The translations under genes and the position numbers were made by a program. From Thermodesulfobacteriota bacterium (GTDB taxonomy: Bacteria > Desulfobacterota > WTBG01 > CAIYCZ01 > CAIRTM01): a stretch of 64,000 bases of DNA. Below are positions 26,798 through 36,707 of the stretch, in pieces. The notes below the pieces were generated by a model, which ran no database searches, was not told the DNA's origin, and saw only the letters and a list, made by a program, of their open reading frames with translations. The stretch's first letter is position 1. Each line of letters opens with the position of its first letter. The stretch spans positions 1-64,000 of the forward strand of contig JANQFE010000138.1 in the NCBI GenBank assembly GCA_028278025.1. Direction: 5' to 3'.

Positions 26798-28213
26798 TCA
26801 GGAGTCACTTTGAAAGACAGTGTTTTTTATATTTTCGATATTAAGCAGTGGGTTTGTTAAGAACAACGTTTTAAAAAGATCGAATCTTCTTCGCAGGGTT
26901 CCACGTGTTAACAGATCCATGAGCAGGTTAAAAACGATTTTGGGCCTATAGTAGAAACTTCTTATAATATCATTATGGCATTTTTTTACCAGGTCCTGAT
27001 CCCAGAAAGAAAGCTCTCCGGAGTAAAGTAAGATTTTCTCCAGAGTCTCCAGATCATATTCATCATGATCGGTCAGGTCCCAGAGTTCAGTGCCCGGCAA
27101 AGGCGTAACGATGTTGAAAAAAATCGCATCAAGGCCGACGCTGTTCGAAAAATTCAGGGTTTGTTTGAAATCATCTTCGGTTTCAAACGGGTATCCAACC
27201 ATTACGCCGCCATAATTCTTCATACCGGCAGCTTTTGTCATTTGGACGGCATCGCGCATCTGATCAAGGGTAACCTTTTTTTTGATTTTTTCCAGGACGT
27301 GGGGACTGCCTGATTCAATACCGTAAAAAATGTATTCACAGCCTGCTTTACTCATTTTTTGCAGCAACTGTGCATTGACAACATCGGCCCTGGCAGCACA
27401 CCCCCAGGAAAGCTTTACATTTTCTTTCACCATTGCATCGCAGAGCTTTTCTGCTCTTTTCACGTCGGTTGTAAAACACGGGTCACCAACGAGCAAATAG
27501 CGATACCCCTGCTCGTATACGAGTTTCATTTCTTCAATGACATTTGCAACACTGCGTTTTCTGAAGCGCTCTTTTGCACCGGCACAGAAGGTGCAATTAA
27601 ATGCACAGCCTCTGGAGGTGAAAAAGTAGGTATGATGGTGGTCGCTGTAGAATATGGGCGGCACACTGTAGTCTTTGGGGTTAACAAGATGTCTGGCCGG
27701 GAAAGGTACTTTGTCAAGATCATCAAGGAAGAAGATGCCGTTAAACTCAACAGCACCGTTTGCCCTATAGGCAAGACCCTCTATTTGGCCGGGAGTTTCG
27801 CCGGAAACCAGATTGAACAATGGAATCTCACCATCTCCCCTGATCAGGAAGTCAAGACTGGAATGTTTTTGCAGTATAATATCCGGTCTGGTTGAGGTTA
27901 TATGGGTTCCGCCAACAACTGTTTTTATAGTTTTGTCATAGCTTTTTATTTCAGTTGCTATCTGTACGGCCCGGGGAAACTGAAAGGAGAAATTTGCGCT
28001 TATACCGACAAAGTCAGGTTTAAATTCTCTTACAACTTCACCGATATTTTGGGGTGAGACAGTCTCATCATGCAGATGAACAACGTGTTCCTGTTCCAGT
28101 TTTGCCGCAAGATACAGCAATGCAAAGGGAACCGCACTGGACTCAAGGCCGACCAGCACCGATTTCAGCTTCGGGTTTACCAAAAGGACTCTTTTTTTAC
28201 TGTCCGGTTTCAT
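26798..28213 (-). CDS. B12-binding-type radical SAM protein
   Basis: 471 residues. Residues 1-140 form a cobalamin-binding-like Rossmann domain (RVLLVNPKLKSVL, FKPDFVGISANFS, VVGGTHITSTRPDIIL) without the DxHxxG cobalt ligand. The radical SAM cluster motif CxxxCxxC is Cys203-Cys207-Cys210, followed by the TIM-barrel (LSWGCAARADVV, GIESGSPHVLEKIKKKV, GVMVGYPFETEDDFK). Such proteins carry out radical methylation or rearrangement, often in glycan and lipid pathways. It is one of four in this locus and lies 21 nt from the methyltransferase-GT2 fusion upstream. Confidence 0.88.
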   Translation of the reverse strand: MKPDSKKRVLLVNPKLKSVLVGLESSAVPFALLYLAAKLEQEHVVHLHDETVSPQNIGEVVREFKPDFVGISANFSFQFPRAVQIATEIKSYDKTIKTVVGGTHITSTRPDIILQKHSSLDFLIRGDGEIPLFNLVSGETPGQIEGLAYRANGAVEFNGIFFLDDLDKVPFPARHLVNPKDYSVPPIFYSDHHHTYFFTSRGCAFNCTFCAGAKERFRKRSVANVIEEMKLVYEQGYRYLLVGDPCFTTDVKRAEKLCDAMVKENVKLSWGCAARADVVNAQLLQKMSKAGCEYIFYGIESGSPHVLEKIKKKVTLDQMRDAVQMTKAAGMKNYGGVMVGYPFETEDDFKQTLNFSNSVGLDAIFFNIVTPLPGTELWDLTDHDEYDLETLEKILLYSGELSFWDQDLVKKCHNDIIRSFYYRPKIVFNLLMDLLTRGTLRRRFDLFKTLFLTNPLLNIENIKNTVFQSDS

Positions 28214-28234
28214 AACATCTTATGTTGCGCAGGT

Positions 28235-29662
28235 TTAATTGAATTTTATTTTTCTCATTGCAAATAACATCATTTTGATTAAGAGCCATCCATGCGAAAA
28301 GCGTGATATATTCGTACTGCCGTACTCCCGGGCTTTATAGCGGATGGGAACCTCAACCAGTTTGAGGTTTAATTTTGAAGCTCCAAATATTAGATCAAAG
28401 TCACCAAAGGGATCAAAGTCTCCAAAATATTTTCTGTTGGCAATCAGTCTTTCGTAGTTCCTTTTTGAGATTACTTTTGTCCCGCACAGTGTGTCTTTAA
28501 TTTGCTGCCCCAGGATCCAGGTAAACATAACAGAGAAAAATTTATTGCCGATCATATTGAGAAACCGCATTGCTTCTTTTTCCATGGGGTAAACCAGCCG
28601 TGTCCCATTGATGTATTCACCTTTGCCTGCTGCGATTGCATTATAGAATTTCGGCAGGTCCTCAGGCGGGACAGTCAAATCAGCGTCAAGAATCATAAGG
28701 ATATCTCCTTTAGCCATAGCAAAACCCTTGCGGACCGCATCTCCTTTACCTTTTCCATCCTGTATGCAGTATCTAATATCATACTCACCGGCATATTTTT
28801 CACAAACTCTTTGTACTTCTGCAAGCGTATCATCAGTTGAGTGACCTTCTACAAATATTAGTTCAGTATGTTTGCCCATCTGGGGAGTTCTTATGACGGC
28901 ATTTTCAATATTGCCTTTTTCATTTCTAGCAGGGACTATTACGCTGACGTTATAAGATTTATCGTATGCCGGTCTTGCTTCTATTGGGCGGGCAATGACA
29001 TAGCTTGTTATGCAAAAGTTATTAAAAAACGGCAGGGGGGCCAGAAATTTATTTAACAGCCAGGATAAGAGAGGAAAAAATTTTGGAAACAGAAGCCGGT
29101 TACCTTTTTTGATAATGTCAAAATTTTCCAAATATAACAAACCGCAAATATCATAAATACCCAACCAGTTAAGTCTTTTTTTGGGCATCTTTAGCCGAAA
29201 CCATTCGGCAAGTACGGCAATAGGTGTCCATAAAAAGTTGTGAATCGTGATAATTATCCGAGTATCAGATTTCGAAACTTTGCGAATCTCATTAAAGGCC
29301 TTCTGGATATCTTCAAGGTAGCAAAGCGTATCGGATATAATGACAAAATCAAATTTTTCAACCAGGGTGATATTTTCACCATCCATCAAAAAGAATTTGA
29401 GATCAGGATATTTTGCTTTGGCAATGTCAAGCATCTTCGCAGAAATATCAATGCCGACACCGTGCTCAGGAGCTATGCTGTGAAGTATGTCACCGGTTCC
29501 ACATCCGATTTCAAGAACAGATGAACCTTCAGGGATGTTATATTTAAAAAATTTTATTAAATCATTGTAATAGTACCTATTCTTGTTTATAAAATAGTCC
29601 CTTTTATAGGCTATTTTATTCATATATTCTATAATATCAGTTTTTTTTGGAGATAATTCCAT
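28235..29662 (-). CDS. Fused SAM methyltransferase and GT2 glycosyltransferase
   Basis: 475 residues in two domains. Residues 1-230 are a class I methyltransferase with the SAM motif VLEIGCGTGDILHSI and the acidic DGENITLVEKFDFVI region. Residues 237-475 are a family 2 glycosyltransferase of the dolichol-phosphate-mannose synthase type (VSVIVPARNEKGNIENAV, ILDADLTVPPEDLPKF, the DxD-like motif). C-terminal membrane segments are short. The product may be a polyprenyl-phosphate sugar or a modified lipid-linked sugar. The fusion suggests the two steps act on one substrate. Confidence 0.88.
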   Translation of the reverse strand: MELSPKKTDIIEYMNKIAYKRDYFINKNRYYYNDLIKFFKYNIPEGSSVLEIGCGTGDILHSIAPEHGVGIDISAKMLDIAKAKYPDLKFFLMDGENITLVEKFDFVIISDTLCYLEDIQKAFNEIRKVSKSDTRIIITIHNFLWTPIAVLAEWFRLKMPKKRLNWLGIYDICGLLYLENFDIIKKGNRLLFPKFFPLLSWLLNKFLAPLPFFNNFCITSYVIARPIEARPAYDKSYNVSVIVPARNEKGNIENAVIRTPQMGKHTELIFVEGHSTDDTLAEVQRVCEKYAGEYDIRYCIQDGKGKGDAVRKGFAMAKGDILMILDADLTVPPEDLPKFYNAIAAGKGEYINGTRLVYPMEKEAMRFLNMIGNKFFSVMFTWILGQQIKDTLCGTKVISKRNYERLIANRKYFGDFDPFGDFDLIFGASKLNLKLVEVPIRYKAREYGSTNISRFSHGWLLIKMMLFAMRKIKFN

Positions 29663-30157
29663 AAATATATTTTAAGCTAAAAAATATAAATTAAATTTTA
29701 AATGATATAGTTAAATGGTAGAATCATTAAAATTTTCAGTATTGTTTTATATCGGATAGTATCTCCCAAAATTAATGTATTAAATTGTGATTGTACAAAT
29801 ACTATCACATTAGTAATACTATTGGTTTTCAGGCATTATGCAAATGCATTTTGGGATATAGGTATATCATATTATACCATTTAGTTCGGGTAAGGTGAAC
29901 TGTTTAACCTGACACAGGTCTCAACACTGCTCGTATTATCACCTGCCTGAAAAAACTTACCTTTAACCGGGGCATTTGCACATTCCAGTCCTCCGAGTAG
30001 TAAGCATTATATTAAAACACTAATCTATTTAGGGGTAAATTCCCCGAAGCTTGTTTCAAGATAGTTTGTTTCACGCGAGCCTGCAGGCAGTTATTCTGCA
30101 GTACGGCAGCATTGATATGGTAGCCTTGCCGGCCGAAGCCTCTTAATGAGAGCGACC
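29663..30157. other. Gene-free AT-rich gap
   Basis: 495 nt with no convincing gene. It is strongly AT rich near 29663-29760. A 6-bp palindromic element GGTATA-TCATAT-TATACC lies near 29862-29879. It presumably holds the promoter for the fused methyltransferase gene, but I see no clear -35/-10 pair. Confidence 0.5.
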
Positions 30158-30958
30158 CTATACCTTTTCTATCTCTATAGTCATAAATCCCCCCAGCCAC
30201 TTCATGAAAGGGTGCAGGAGAAACTCTTCCAGCCTAATCAGGGGCCATAGGCACGTGGGTATTATCTGTCGATAACTCATGCCGCCGGTAACGACATAAG
30301 ATAGGAAAGTATGATATAATATATTTTTTATTTTAAGCCGGGGAAATTCTGCCTCAAAACGCTTGCGATCCCGAAAAAAAATAACCCAGGCTATCGCAAG
30401 ATTTGCATGGGTCATTCTTTTCTCTACCGGGCTTTCCCACTCTTGTACCTTGTCGTCATAATATTCATAGTGATCGATACTTTTGCTCCAGATGTGCGAG
30501 AGATAATTATTGTTCGGGTCAACGATTACCAGGCGTCCGCCCGGCTGCAGGCATCTTTGTGTCTCGGAGAAAAATTTTATCGGTTCTGCAATATGGTGAA
30601 ACACACCGTTCAAGAAAATTGCTCTGAGCTCTTCATCCTCATAATCCAGGTCCATAGCATTCATAACACGGTCAATATAAGGGCTCGGCAGGATATCGGT
30701 TTTGATGACCTGTGGAATGACTCGTTCCATAAACCCGGCACCGCTTCCAACCTCAATTATCGGTCCACTCAGATGCTCTGTTGCATGCAGTGCCGGCAAA
30801 AATTCGCGGTAGCGCATTAAAAAAAATTTCATCAGCAGCGGTTTGGACTCAATCATCCTGCGATGCACTTCCAGGGCTGATTCTTCATTAACGTCAATTT
30901 GAGAAGCCAGGGGATGTTTCCAGAGATTTGTTATTTTAGTCCGTATTGTAGCTATCAT
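30158..30958 (-). CDS. SAM-dependent methyltransferase
   Basis: 266 residues from the ATG at 30958 (a TTG lies two codons upstream; neither has a strong ribosome binding site). The SAM-binding motif is GPIIEVGSGAGFMERVIP near residue 65-80, then LDYEDEELRAIFLNGVFHHI and the LQPGGRLVIVDPNNN motif of class I methyltransferases. A C-terminal hydrophobic stretch (SYRQIIPTCLWPLIRLEEFL) suggests membrane association. The substrate is not known; the genes around it suggest a sugar or lipid intermediate. Confidence 0.85.
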   Translation of the reverse strand: MIATIRTKITNLWKHPLASQIDVNEESALEVHRRMIESKPLLMKFFLMRYREFLPALHATEHLSGPIIEVGSGAGFMERVIPQVIKTDILPSPYIDRVMNAMDLDYEDEELRAIFLNGVFHHIAEPIKFFSETQRCLQPGGRLVIVDPNNNYLSHIWSKSIDHYEYYDDKVQEWESPVEKRMTHANLAIAWVIFFRDRKRFEAEFPRLKIKNILYHTFLSYVVTGGMSYRQIIPTCLWPLIRLEEFLLHPFMKWLGGFMTIEIEKV

Positions 30959-30964
30959 AAGCAA

Positions 30965-31305
30965 TGTTCATACATGCAGTGCTTTGCTCACAACACATGT
31001 GCAAAAAAAAAGATTCTAGGGGGTGGCTTATGAAAGTCCGGGTGCCTGATTGCAGCCTATTTATCGGCCAGATAATACATAGGATAAAGGAATTTTCATG
31101 TCAATCTATAAAAATGTCCGGGAAGCTCTCGTTCCGCTGTCAGGAGTATTGACCTGCAAGAAAAACAATAACGTTAACAGCATGACAGTACCGAGCACTG
31201 CAGCCGTTTTTGACAATCTGACAAATTTATGATAATCCTTTTAAGATTTAATAAAGTTTTACGATAGTAGTTATGATTAATTTATTACAATAGATAGTGC
31301 CGTTC
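30965..31305. other. Divergent intergenic region
   Basis: 341 nt between the methyltransferase and GT-C genes. A 45-codon open frame with a ribosome binding site is listed separately at 31098. The rest has no recognisable promoter or repeat. Confidence 0.5.
31098..31232 (+). CDS. Possible small protein (44 residues)
   Basis: ATG 31098 follows AAAGGAATTTTC (good spacing), and the frame runs to TGA 31230. The product, MSIYKNVREALVPLSGVLTC then KKNNNVNSMTVPSTAAVFDN, has no recognised motif. It may be real or a chance open frame; there is no homologue I know. Confidence 0.25.
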   Translation: MSIYKNVREALVPLSGVLTCKKNNNVNSMTVPSTAAVFDNLTNL

Positions 31306-32763
31306 ATGAAAAAGTGTATTGCTTTACGTGACAAGATGGTTTCCCGCTACTGGATGTTGGTCATAATTGCACTGGCAATGGGATTTGGTTTACGCTTCAA
31401 CTGGATAATGCACTTTTATAATTATCCAGAAGACAGGGTGGATTTTTTTGACGAATATTATAATCACGTTTCCACGGCAGAAAACGCTTTTAATGGAGAA
31501 GGTTTTATTTCAGAGTTTAATAAGCGAAGAGATCTTAATGAAGGGGGGGTGTCTATTAAACCACCACTTCAGGCCGTCTTTCTTTTGGCGATTTTCAAAA
31601 CTGTCGGAAAAATCCCCGACCTCATAGTTCCTAAAACAATCCAGATTTTGATAAGCAGTCTCATGATACTGGTGTGTGCAGAAATAGGACGTAGGCTTGT
31701 TTCACCTTTGACGGGAATTCTCTTAGCGTTTTGCGTTGCACTATATCCTGATTTTATCTATTGGTCTGAGATATTGCAAACCGAGAACAATTATCTTCTG
31801 GGGGTCTCAGTAATTATTCTTATGCTTTTTAATTGGAATAGGGATTACAGGCCGGCCAAAGCGTTTGCTACTGCTTTAATACTTGGTCTTATTACACTGC
31901 AAAGAAGTGTAACAATGCTACTGGGACCCTGGCTAGGGCTATTTATCCTGCCATTTTTGAGAATAAATAAAAAAAATATAATAAATTCAGCCCTTGTTTT
32001 CGTGTTTGCACCTACTGTAGTACTGCTGCCCTGGTTGGTGCGGAATGTGTTGGTATACGGTGAGCCGGTGCTTACCAGCAGTCATGGTGGCCAAGCACTG
32101 TACATGTCCAACCGGCTGAATTATGACCCATTGAAAATGCCTTATGTTTATGATGCCGTAATGGCCAGCAAAGAAAATGACATGCTTATACCAGAGATTG
32201 AAGAAAAATACAGAGTGCAGGATGGAACAAATTACTGCCTTTCGACGGGTTTAGTTTCCGGCTCGCTAACGGTTTCTTGGTATACCTATTCAAATGCATA
32301 TGGCAAGGAAGCCTTACAATACATGGTTCAGCATCCTTCCCATTTTCTAAAGAATGTAGTTTTGAAGGCCTATAATCAATTCTGGCTTGTTCAACACAAA
32401 GCTATGACTGCTGTGCTTTACTGGACACTTGATTCGATCGGACTTCTTCCGCAGCAGGTGCCCCTGGAAAAAACTTATGGAGCATTAAAGTTAATAAGTT
32501 ATATTATTAAAAGATCTGTGCTTTTGGGAGGTATAGCAGGGCTGCTTGTCCTTTTGTTATGGCACCGTACCAGATTATTCTTCCTGGTCTTTATCATTTT
32601 TTTGTATTACTCTTCTCTACAGGCTGTGCATGGTATAGGCAGTTCAGGGCGTATAGGGCTCTATCATAATTTATGTTTTATCATATTTTTTTGTGCCGGA
32701 TTAGATGTGCTGATTGCCAGATTGCGAAAACATTTTTTAGGGAGAACCTCGGGAACTGGCTGA
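31306..32763 (+). CDS. GT-C type glycosyltransferase-like membrane protein
   Basis: About 485 residues with at least nine membrane segments; an upstream GTG at 31297 is possible, and neither start has a good ribosome binding site. The first outer loop has the acidic pair typical of GT39/ArnT-like enzymes (VDFFDEYYNHVSTAENAFNG, then GVSIKPPLQAVFLLAIFKT). The SP/KPP-like loop and the LQTENNYLL segment fit this group. These enzymes transfer a sugar from a polyprenyl phosphate donor on the periplasmic side. Substrate is unknown. Divergent from the methyltransferase at 30158. Confidence 0.8.
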   Translation: MKKCIALRDKMVSRYWMLVIIALAMGFGLRFNWIMHFYNYPEDRVDFFDEYYNHVSTAENAFNGEGFISEFNKRRDLNEGGVSIKPPLQAVFLLAIFKTVGKIPDLIVPKTIQILISSLMILVCAEIGRRLVSPLTGILLAFCVALYPDFIYWSEILQTENNYLLGVSVIILMLFNWNRDYRPAKAFATALILGLITLQRSVTMLLGPWLGLFILPFLRINKKNIINSALVFVFAPTVVLLPWLVRNVLVYGEPVLTSSHGGQALYMSNRLNYDPLKMPYVYDAVMASKENDMLIPEIEEKYRVQDGTNYCLSTGLVSGSLTVSWYTYSNAYGKEALQYMVQHPSHFLKNVVLKAYNQFWLVQHKAMTAVLYWTLDSIGLLPQQVPLEKTYGALKLISYIIKRSVLLGGIAGLLVLLLWHRTRLFFLVFIIFLYYSSLQAVHGIGSSGRIGLYHNLCFIIFFCAGLDVLIARLRKHFLGRTSGTG

Positions 32764-32903
32764 AACCTGAAGATTTTTTTGCTTTGCCTCTTCATCTTTC
32801 CTTTTGATCAGGTGTATAGTTTACATATCTTACCCGGTGCATTTGAAAACCATGCAACGGTTTCTTTACTCGCATAGTTTTATATAATATTTTTTACTAA
32901 GAT

Positions 32904-34346
32904 ATGATGCTGGATATTCTTTTTGTACAGAACTACTATGAACACATGATTGGTATAATGCAACTGTCTGCGGTGCTCAAGCAACACGGGTTTACCACGG
33001 ATGTTACTCTGGGAACAAAAGAAAGCCTTGTTGCAACAGTTGTTAAAAAAAAGCCAAGGGCTGTTGGGTTTTATTGTACTACCGGTGTACATCACAAGTA
33101 TATTGGCGTAGCAGCTGAAGTAAAAAAAATACTCGGTGATCAGATTTTAACAATTTTCGGCGGCCCCCACCCAACTTTTGTACCGGATATGATTTATGAA
33201 GACGGTGTTGATATAATCTGCAGGGGCGAAGGCGAATATGCCCTTTTAGAACTCATGCAGGCCCTGAGAGCGGGCAAAGAGTATACCAGGATACAGAACC
33301 TTGCTGTAAAAAGGAACGGCAACGTTTACGAAAACGAATTGAGACCACTGTGTGATATTGATGCTCTTCCTTGCCCCGACCGGGAGATTTACAAAAATAT
33401 AGAATATATTTATAACAATAAACGGCAGGAGGTAATGTTCGGCAGAGGATGCCCGTACAGTTGCACTTTTTGTTCAACACATGCTTTTCGTGAATTGTAC
33501 AAAGGCAAAGGAACCTATGTGCGATTCCGTTCTGTTGAGAATGTTATGCAAGAACTGCAAGAGATTAAGAACCGGCACGATCCTACCTGCTTCTTTTTTC
33601 ATGATGATACACTGATTCATAAAAACAGAAAAGATTACTGCTTTGCATTTCTAACCACTTATAGCAAGAAAATAAATCTTCCTTTTTCCTGCCTTGTCAG
33701 GGCTGATGCAGTTACAGAAGAACTTATCAGACTGCTTAAGGATACCGGATGCTATTTTATTTCTTTCGGCGTTGAGAGCGGGAACGAAACATTAAGAAAC
33801 ATGATTCTTAAGAAACAGCTCAAGGATGAGGATATACTAAATTGTGCGAATCTGTTGCATAAATACAAGATACCGTTTGCAACATTCAATATGGCAGGAC
33901 TTCCGGATGAGACACTGCATGATGTCTGGGATACGGTCATTATCAACATGAAGATTAAACCTGCCTGGGCATGGTTTTCAGTGTATCAGACCTTGCCCGC
34001 CACCGAGCTTGCCGGCTATGCACTGAAAAAAGGATATCTTGAAAAAGCTGATGTGGCCGCATCTGATGCAACTTTTCATGAAAGCAGTATTATTCTGCGT
34101 AGAAATAAGGAAGGCAGGAAGATTATCAGATTAAAAAATATAGCCAATCTGATAATAAAAGTGCCCTGGCTAAAAATTCCGGCTGTAAAAGTTTTACTTA
34201 ATCTGCCTTGCAATGGAATGTACGGGTTGCTTGATAAGGTGCTGTATTATATTTTTTATTACTCAAAGCTTACATACAAACAGGGGATCTTCCATACTTT
34301 TTTTTCAGCAGTTTTTCTTTCACGTCACCTGAAAGAATTTAAATAA
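32904..34346 (+). CDS. B12-binding-type radical SAM protein
   Basis: 480 residues. Residues 1-130 are a cobalamin-binding-like domain (LDILFVQNYYEHMIGIMQ, TIFGGPHPTFVPDMIYEDGV, ICRGEGEYALLELM). The [4Fe-4S] motif is Cys183-Cys187-Cys190 in GRGCPYSCTFC. The barrel segments RADAVTEELIRLL and GVESGNETLRNMILKK are typical. The C-terminus (about 410-480) is hydrophobic and may sit at the membrane. It precedes an SGNH protein gene by 34 nt on the same strand, so co-transcription is likely. Confidence 0.88.
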   Translation: MMLDILFVQNYYEHMIGIMQLSAVLKQHGFTTDVTLGTKESLVATVVKKKPRAVGFYCTTGVHHKYIGVAAEVKKILGDQILTIFGGPHPTFVPDMIYEDGVDIICRGEGEYALLELMQALRAGKEYTRIQNLAVKRNGNVYENELRPLCDIDALPCPDREIYKNIEYIYNNKRQEVMFGRGCPYSCTFCSTHAFRELYKGKGTYVRFRSVENVMQELQEIKNRHDPTCFFFHDDTLIHKNRKDYCFAFLTTYSKKINLPFSCLVRADAVTEELIRLLKDTGCYFISFGVESGNETLRNMILKKQLKDEDILNCANLLHKYKIPFATFNMAGLPDETLHDVWDTVIINMKIKPAWAWFSVYQTLPATELAGYALKKGYLEKADVAASDATFHESSIILRRNKEGRKIIRLKNIANLIIKVPWLKIPAVKVLLNLPCNGMYGLLDKVLYYIFYYSKLTYKQGIFHTFFSAVFLSRHLKEFK

Positions 34347-34380
34347 GCACAGGCTGTCCATTAAACGGGGGCCCGCTGTG

Positions 34381-35409
34381 ATGGCGAGATATTCGGCACC
34401 ACGTAGAATTAGAATATTAATTGTGCTCATATGCGGATCAATCCTTTTGGGGTTGCTCATAGGTGAAATGATGAGCAGGTTTTTAATGGCTTCTGAAAGG
34501 AATATTCCGCTTTTTTTTGCTGTTGAACAATACATTTATCCCCCTTTGTATGCAGAACTGAAGGATTATTCACCTGGCAACATCAATATTCTTCTTCTGG
34601 GAGGATCGACTTTAAACTTCCTGGCAGAGCCCCTCAAAAAGCAATTACCCCAAAAATCCGGGAAGATACGGTTCTATAACCTTGCATACCCTGCCCACAC
34701 ATCTCAGGACAGCATAAATAAGCTCAGGTATCTTGTTTCAGAGGGGTACCATTTCGATTACATTATATTTTATCACGGCATTAATGAAGTCAGGACCAAT
34801 AATGCACCGGGGGGACTATTTGCCCGGCATTATGAACATTATTTATTTTACAGACTGGTGAATCCTTTTTTTAAAAAAGAAAAATCTCTCTTGTATATGG
34901 CATCTCGTCTGTCACTATTTTACAGACTCTATACTTATTATATTACATATAGATGCAGTGATTTAATTGATAAAGATATCGTAATCGCAAAATGGATAAA
35001 ATATGGGCATGAAATTAAATCCAGTGATACCTTCAGAGCCAACCTAGCCGAAGTTATCACTATTGCAGATTCACAGCGTTCCAGCCTGATTGTTCCAACA
35101 TTTGCCTTTAACCTTCCTCACAATTATTCACTAGATGTGTTTAAGGCAAAGAAGCTCGGATATGCCGACGTTGATACGTTTTGTTATCCAACGGAAATCT
35201 GGGGATCACCCGATAATGTTGTGAAGGGAATCGAAGTTCATAATGCAATTATACGAAGCCTCAGCAGTCGGTTTGTTTTTATCAACACCGACAACATCAG
35301 TAAAAATATTACAAATTTTTATGATATCTGCCACCTTTCCGGTGACGGCGAAAAAGCGCTGGCCAGTTTGATAATGAATAAAATCATATCACATGCCATA
35401 GCCCCCTGA
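34381..35409 (+). CDS. SGNH/GDSL hydrolase-like membrane protein
   Basis: About 342 residues; the frame begins GTG-ATG and the ATG at 34381 is used. One N-terminal membrane segment (RIRILIVLICGSILLGLLIG) is followed by an extracytoplasmic domain. INILLLGGSTLNFLAEPL is the catalytic-serine block, IIFYHGINEVRTN the block III Asn, and YDICHLSGDGEKALASLI the C-terminal Asp/His block. The GGST is unlike the usual GDS, so the active site should be checked. SGNH proteins often remove or transfer acyl groups on glycans. It is 34 nt from the radical SAM gene. Confidence 0.75.
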   Translation: MARYSAPRRIRILIVLICGSILLGLLIGEMMSRFLMASERNIPLFFAVEQYIYPPLYAELKDYSPGNINILLLGGSTLNFLAEPLKKQLPQKSGKIRFYNLAYPAHTSQDSINKLRYLVSEGYHFDYIIFYHGINEVRTNNAPGGLFARHYEHYLFYRLVNPFFKKEKSLLYMASRLSLFYRLYTYYITYRCSDLIDKDIVIAKWIKYGHEIKSSDTFRANLAEVITIADSQRSSLIVPTFAFNLPHNYSLDVFKAKKLGYADVDTFCYPTEIWGSPDNVVKGIEVHNAIIRSLSSRFVFINTDNISKNITNFYDICHLSGDGEKALASLIMNKIISHAIAP

Positions 35410-35699
35410 GCTATATTTCTACATGTAGAGAAACGGCACGTGGAACACATAACCGAAACCGGTATCTCATGACACGGATAATGATGTGCCGGTAAAGGTG
35501 CCGGACAGTTTTTCGCAACCGTGGAATGTGGCGTTTGGTTTGGTGTTCATTGGAGTTTACAGCACACACGTGCATGGTTTCTCCGGCAATGTGTATAGAT
35601 GCTATGTTTTTTTGACTGGTTATTGCCAATTTGGTATACTACAGTCTTATAATTGATATATTGTCCGGGTTGCATACGTTACAGGGGTGAGGCATACAT

Positions 35700-36668
35700 A
35701 TGCATAGTCAATCAAAGGGCTTTCAAGCCCTTCTCATTGTGCTTTTGTTCTATATTGGTTTTTCCTTTTTTAACTACAGTATTATCGAAGAAGATGGTTT
35801 ATGTGCTGCTGGTGGGGGCCTGGTTTTTTGCCTTTTACCGACAACTGGTCCCGGTTATTCCTCTTGTATATATTTATGTGATAACAGGGTTGTTGCTTCA
35901 TGTGATATGCGCACAGTATGGAGGAAAAGTATTTGTCTCCTGTATGTCATTATTTTTGGACTTGCTGGTCTGTTGCTGCCGCCCTCTAACTGGTTTTTAA
36001 AACCAGAGCCGAATTTCATACTGAGCAATATCGAACATTTCATAGCGTACCCCAAGGAGTATGTCGAAGCGTGTTTTGAAAAAATACGTGATCCGCGATA
36101 TGACTGGAAAAACCAGAGGGATGCACAGATTCAAGTTGGAGAGTTTATCAAAAGAAACTATTTCAGGGGTACTACGTTTGTATATGATCAAATGGGTCGG
36201 GTGCCTTATCAGGCAGGAATAGATTTTAACATTATTGACAGTAACGGGCTGGCGGACAAAAAAATCGGGCGAACATATTTTTTCCAAAGAAGTAAATCCA
36301 GCCCTGTTTTACGTTTTTATGAAAGAGTGTCAAGACATATTATAGGCAGATGTTTTCCCGATGAGGGTTTCTATTTGACTAAAGAAGAGATAGTTGACTA
36401 TGTATTTGCAAAACGACCAGATGTAGTCCTTTGCCTTGTACCCATGAACACTATGATTATCCAGGGGTTAGCCTCTGATGACAGATTCAGGAAAAATTAT
36501 CATCTTAAATACAGTATAAATCTGGTTCTCTTTTTTGAGAGAAAAGGGCTTGCCGTAAAGCCTCTTGATATTCCTGCGGGCCTGGATGTTATGTTTGCCG
36601 AAGAAGTACTGGATGGGGACTTTCCAGACAAAAACGTCTTATTGAATGTTTTGAAACATAACGCGTAA
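35700..36668 (+). pseudogene. Rearranged GT-C glycosyltransferase relic
   Basis: The frame 35700-36668 is open (322 codons) but looks like a GT-C gene (as at 38336 and 41675) that lost its middle. The start, FSFFNYSIIEED, matches the N-terminal acid motif (QEDAFISFRY) of these relatives. The +1 frame at 35794-36000 then carries the family's late segment (VYVLLVGAWFFAFYRQLVPV, matching IGGDFMEFRFMVPIMP). The original frame resumes near 35930-35950, and the C-terminus (PYQAGIDFNIIDSNGLADK) matches the YYSGLKTIDALGLND part. This fits a deletion of about 250-300 codons plus two frame shifts. Activity is unlikely. Confidence 0.6.
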
Positions 36669-36707
36669 TACATTGTTTCCTAAAAAAAGACTCAATGCTC
36701 AGAGAGT

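Noticed and set aside
30012..30200. 62-codon minus-strand frame after the methyltransferase
   Set aside because: It overlaps the end of the methyltransferase gene in another frame and has no ribosome binding site or known motif.
35411..35629. 72-codon minus-strand frame in the gap before the GT-C relic
   Set aside because: No ribosome binding site, unusual His/Arg-rich composition and no resemblance to a known protein.
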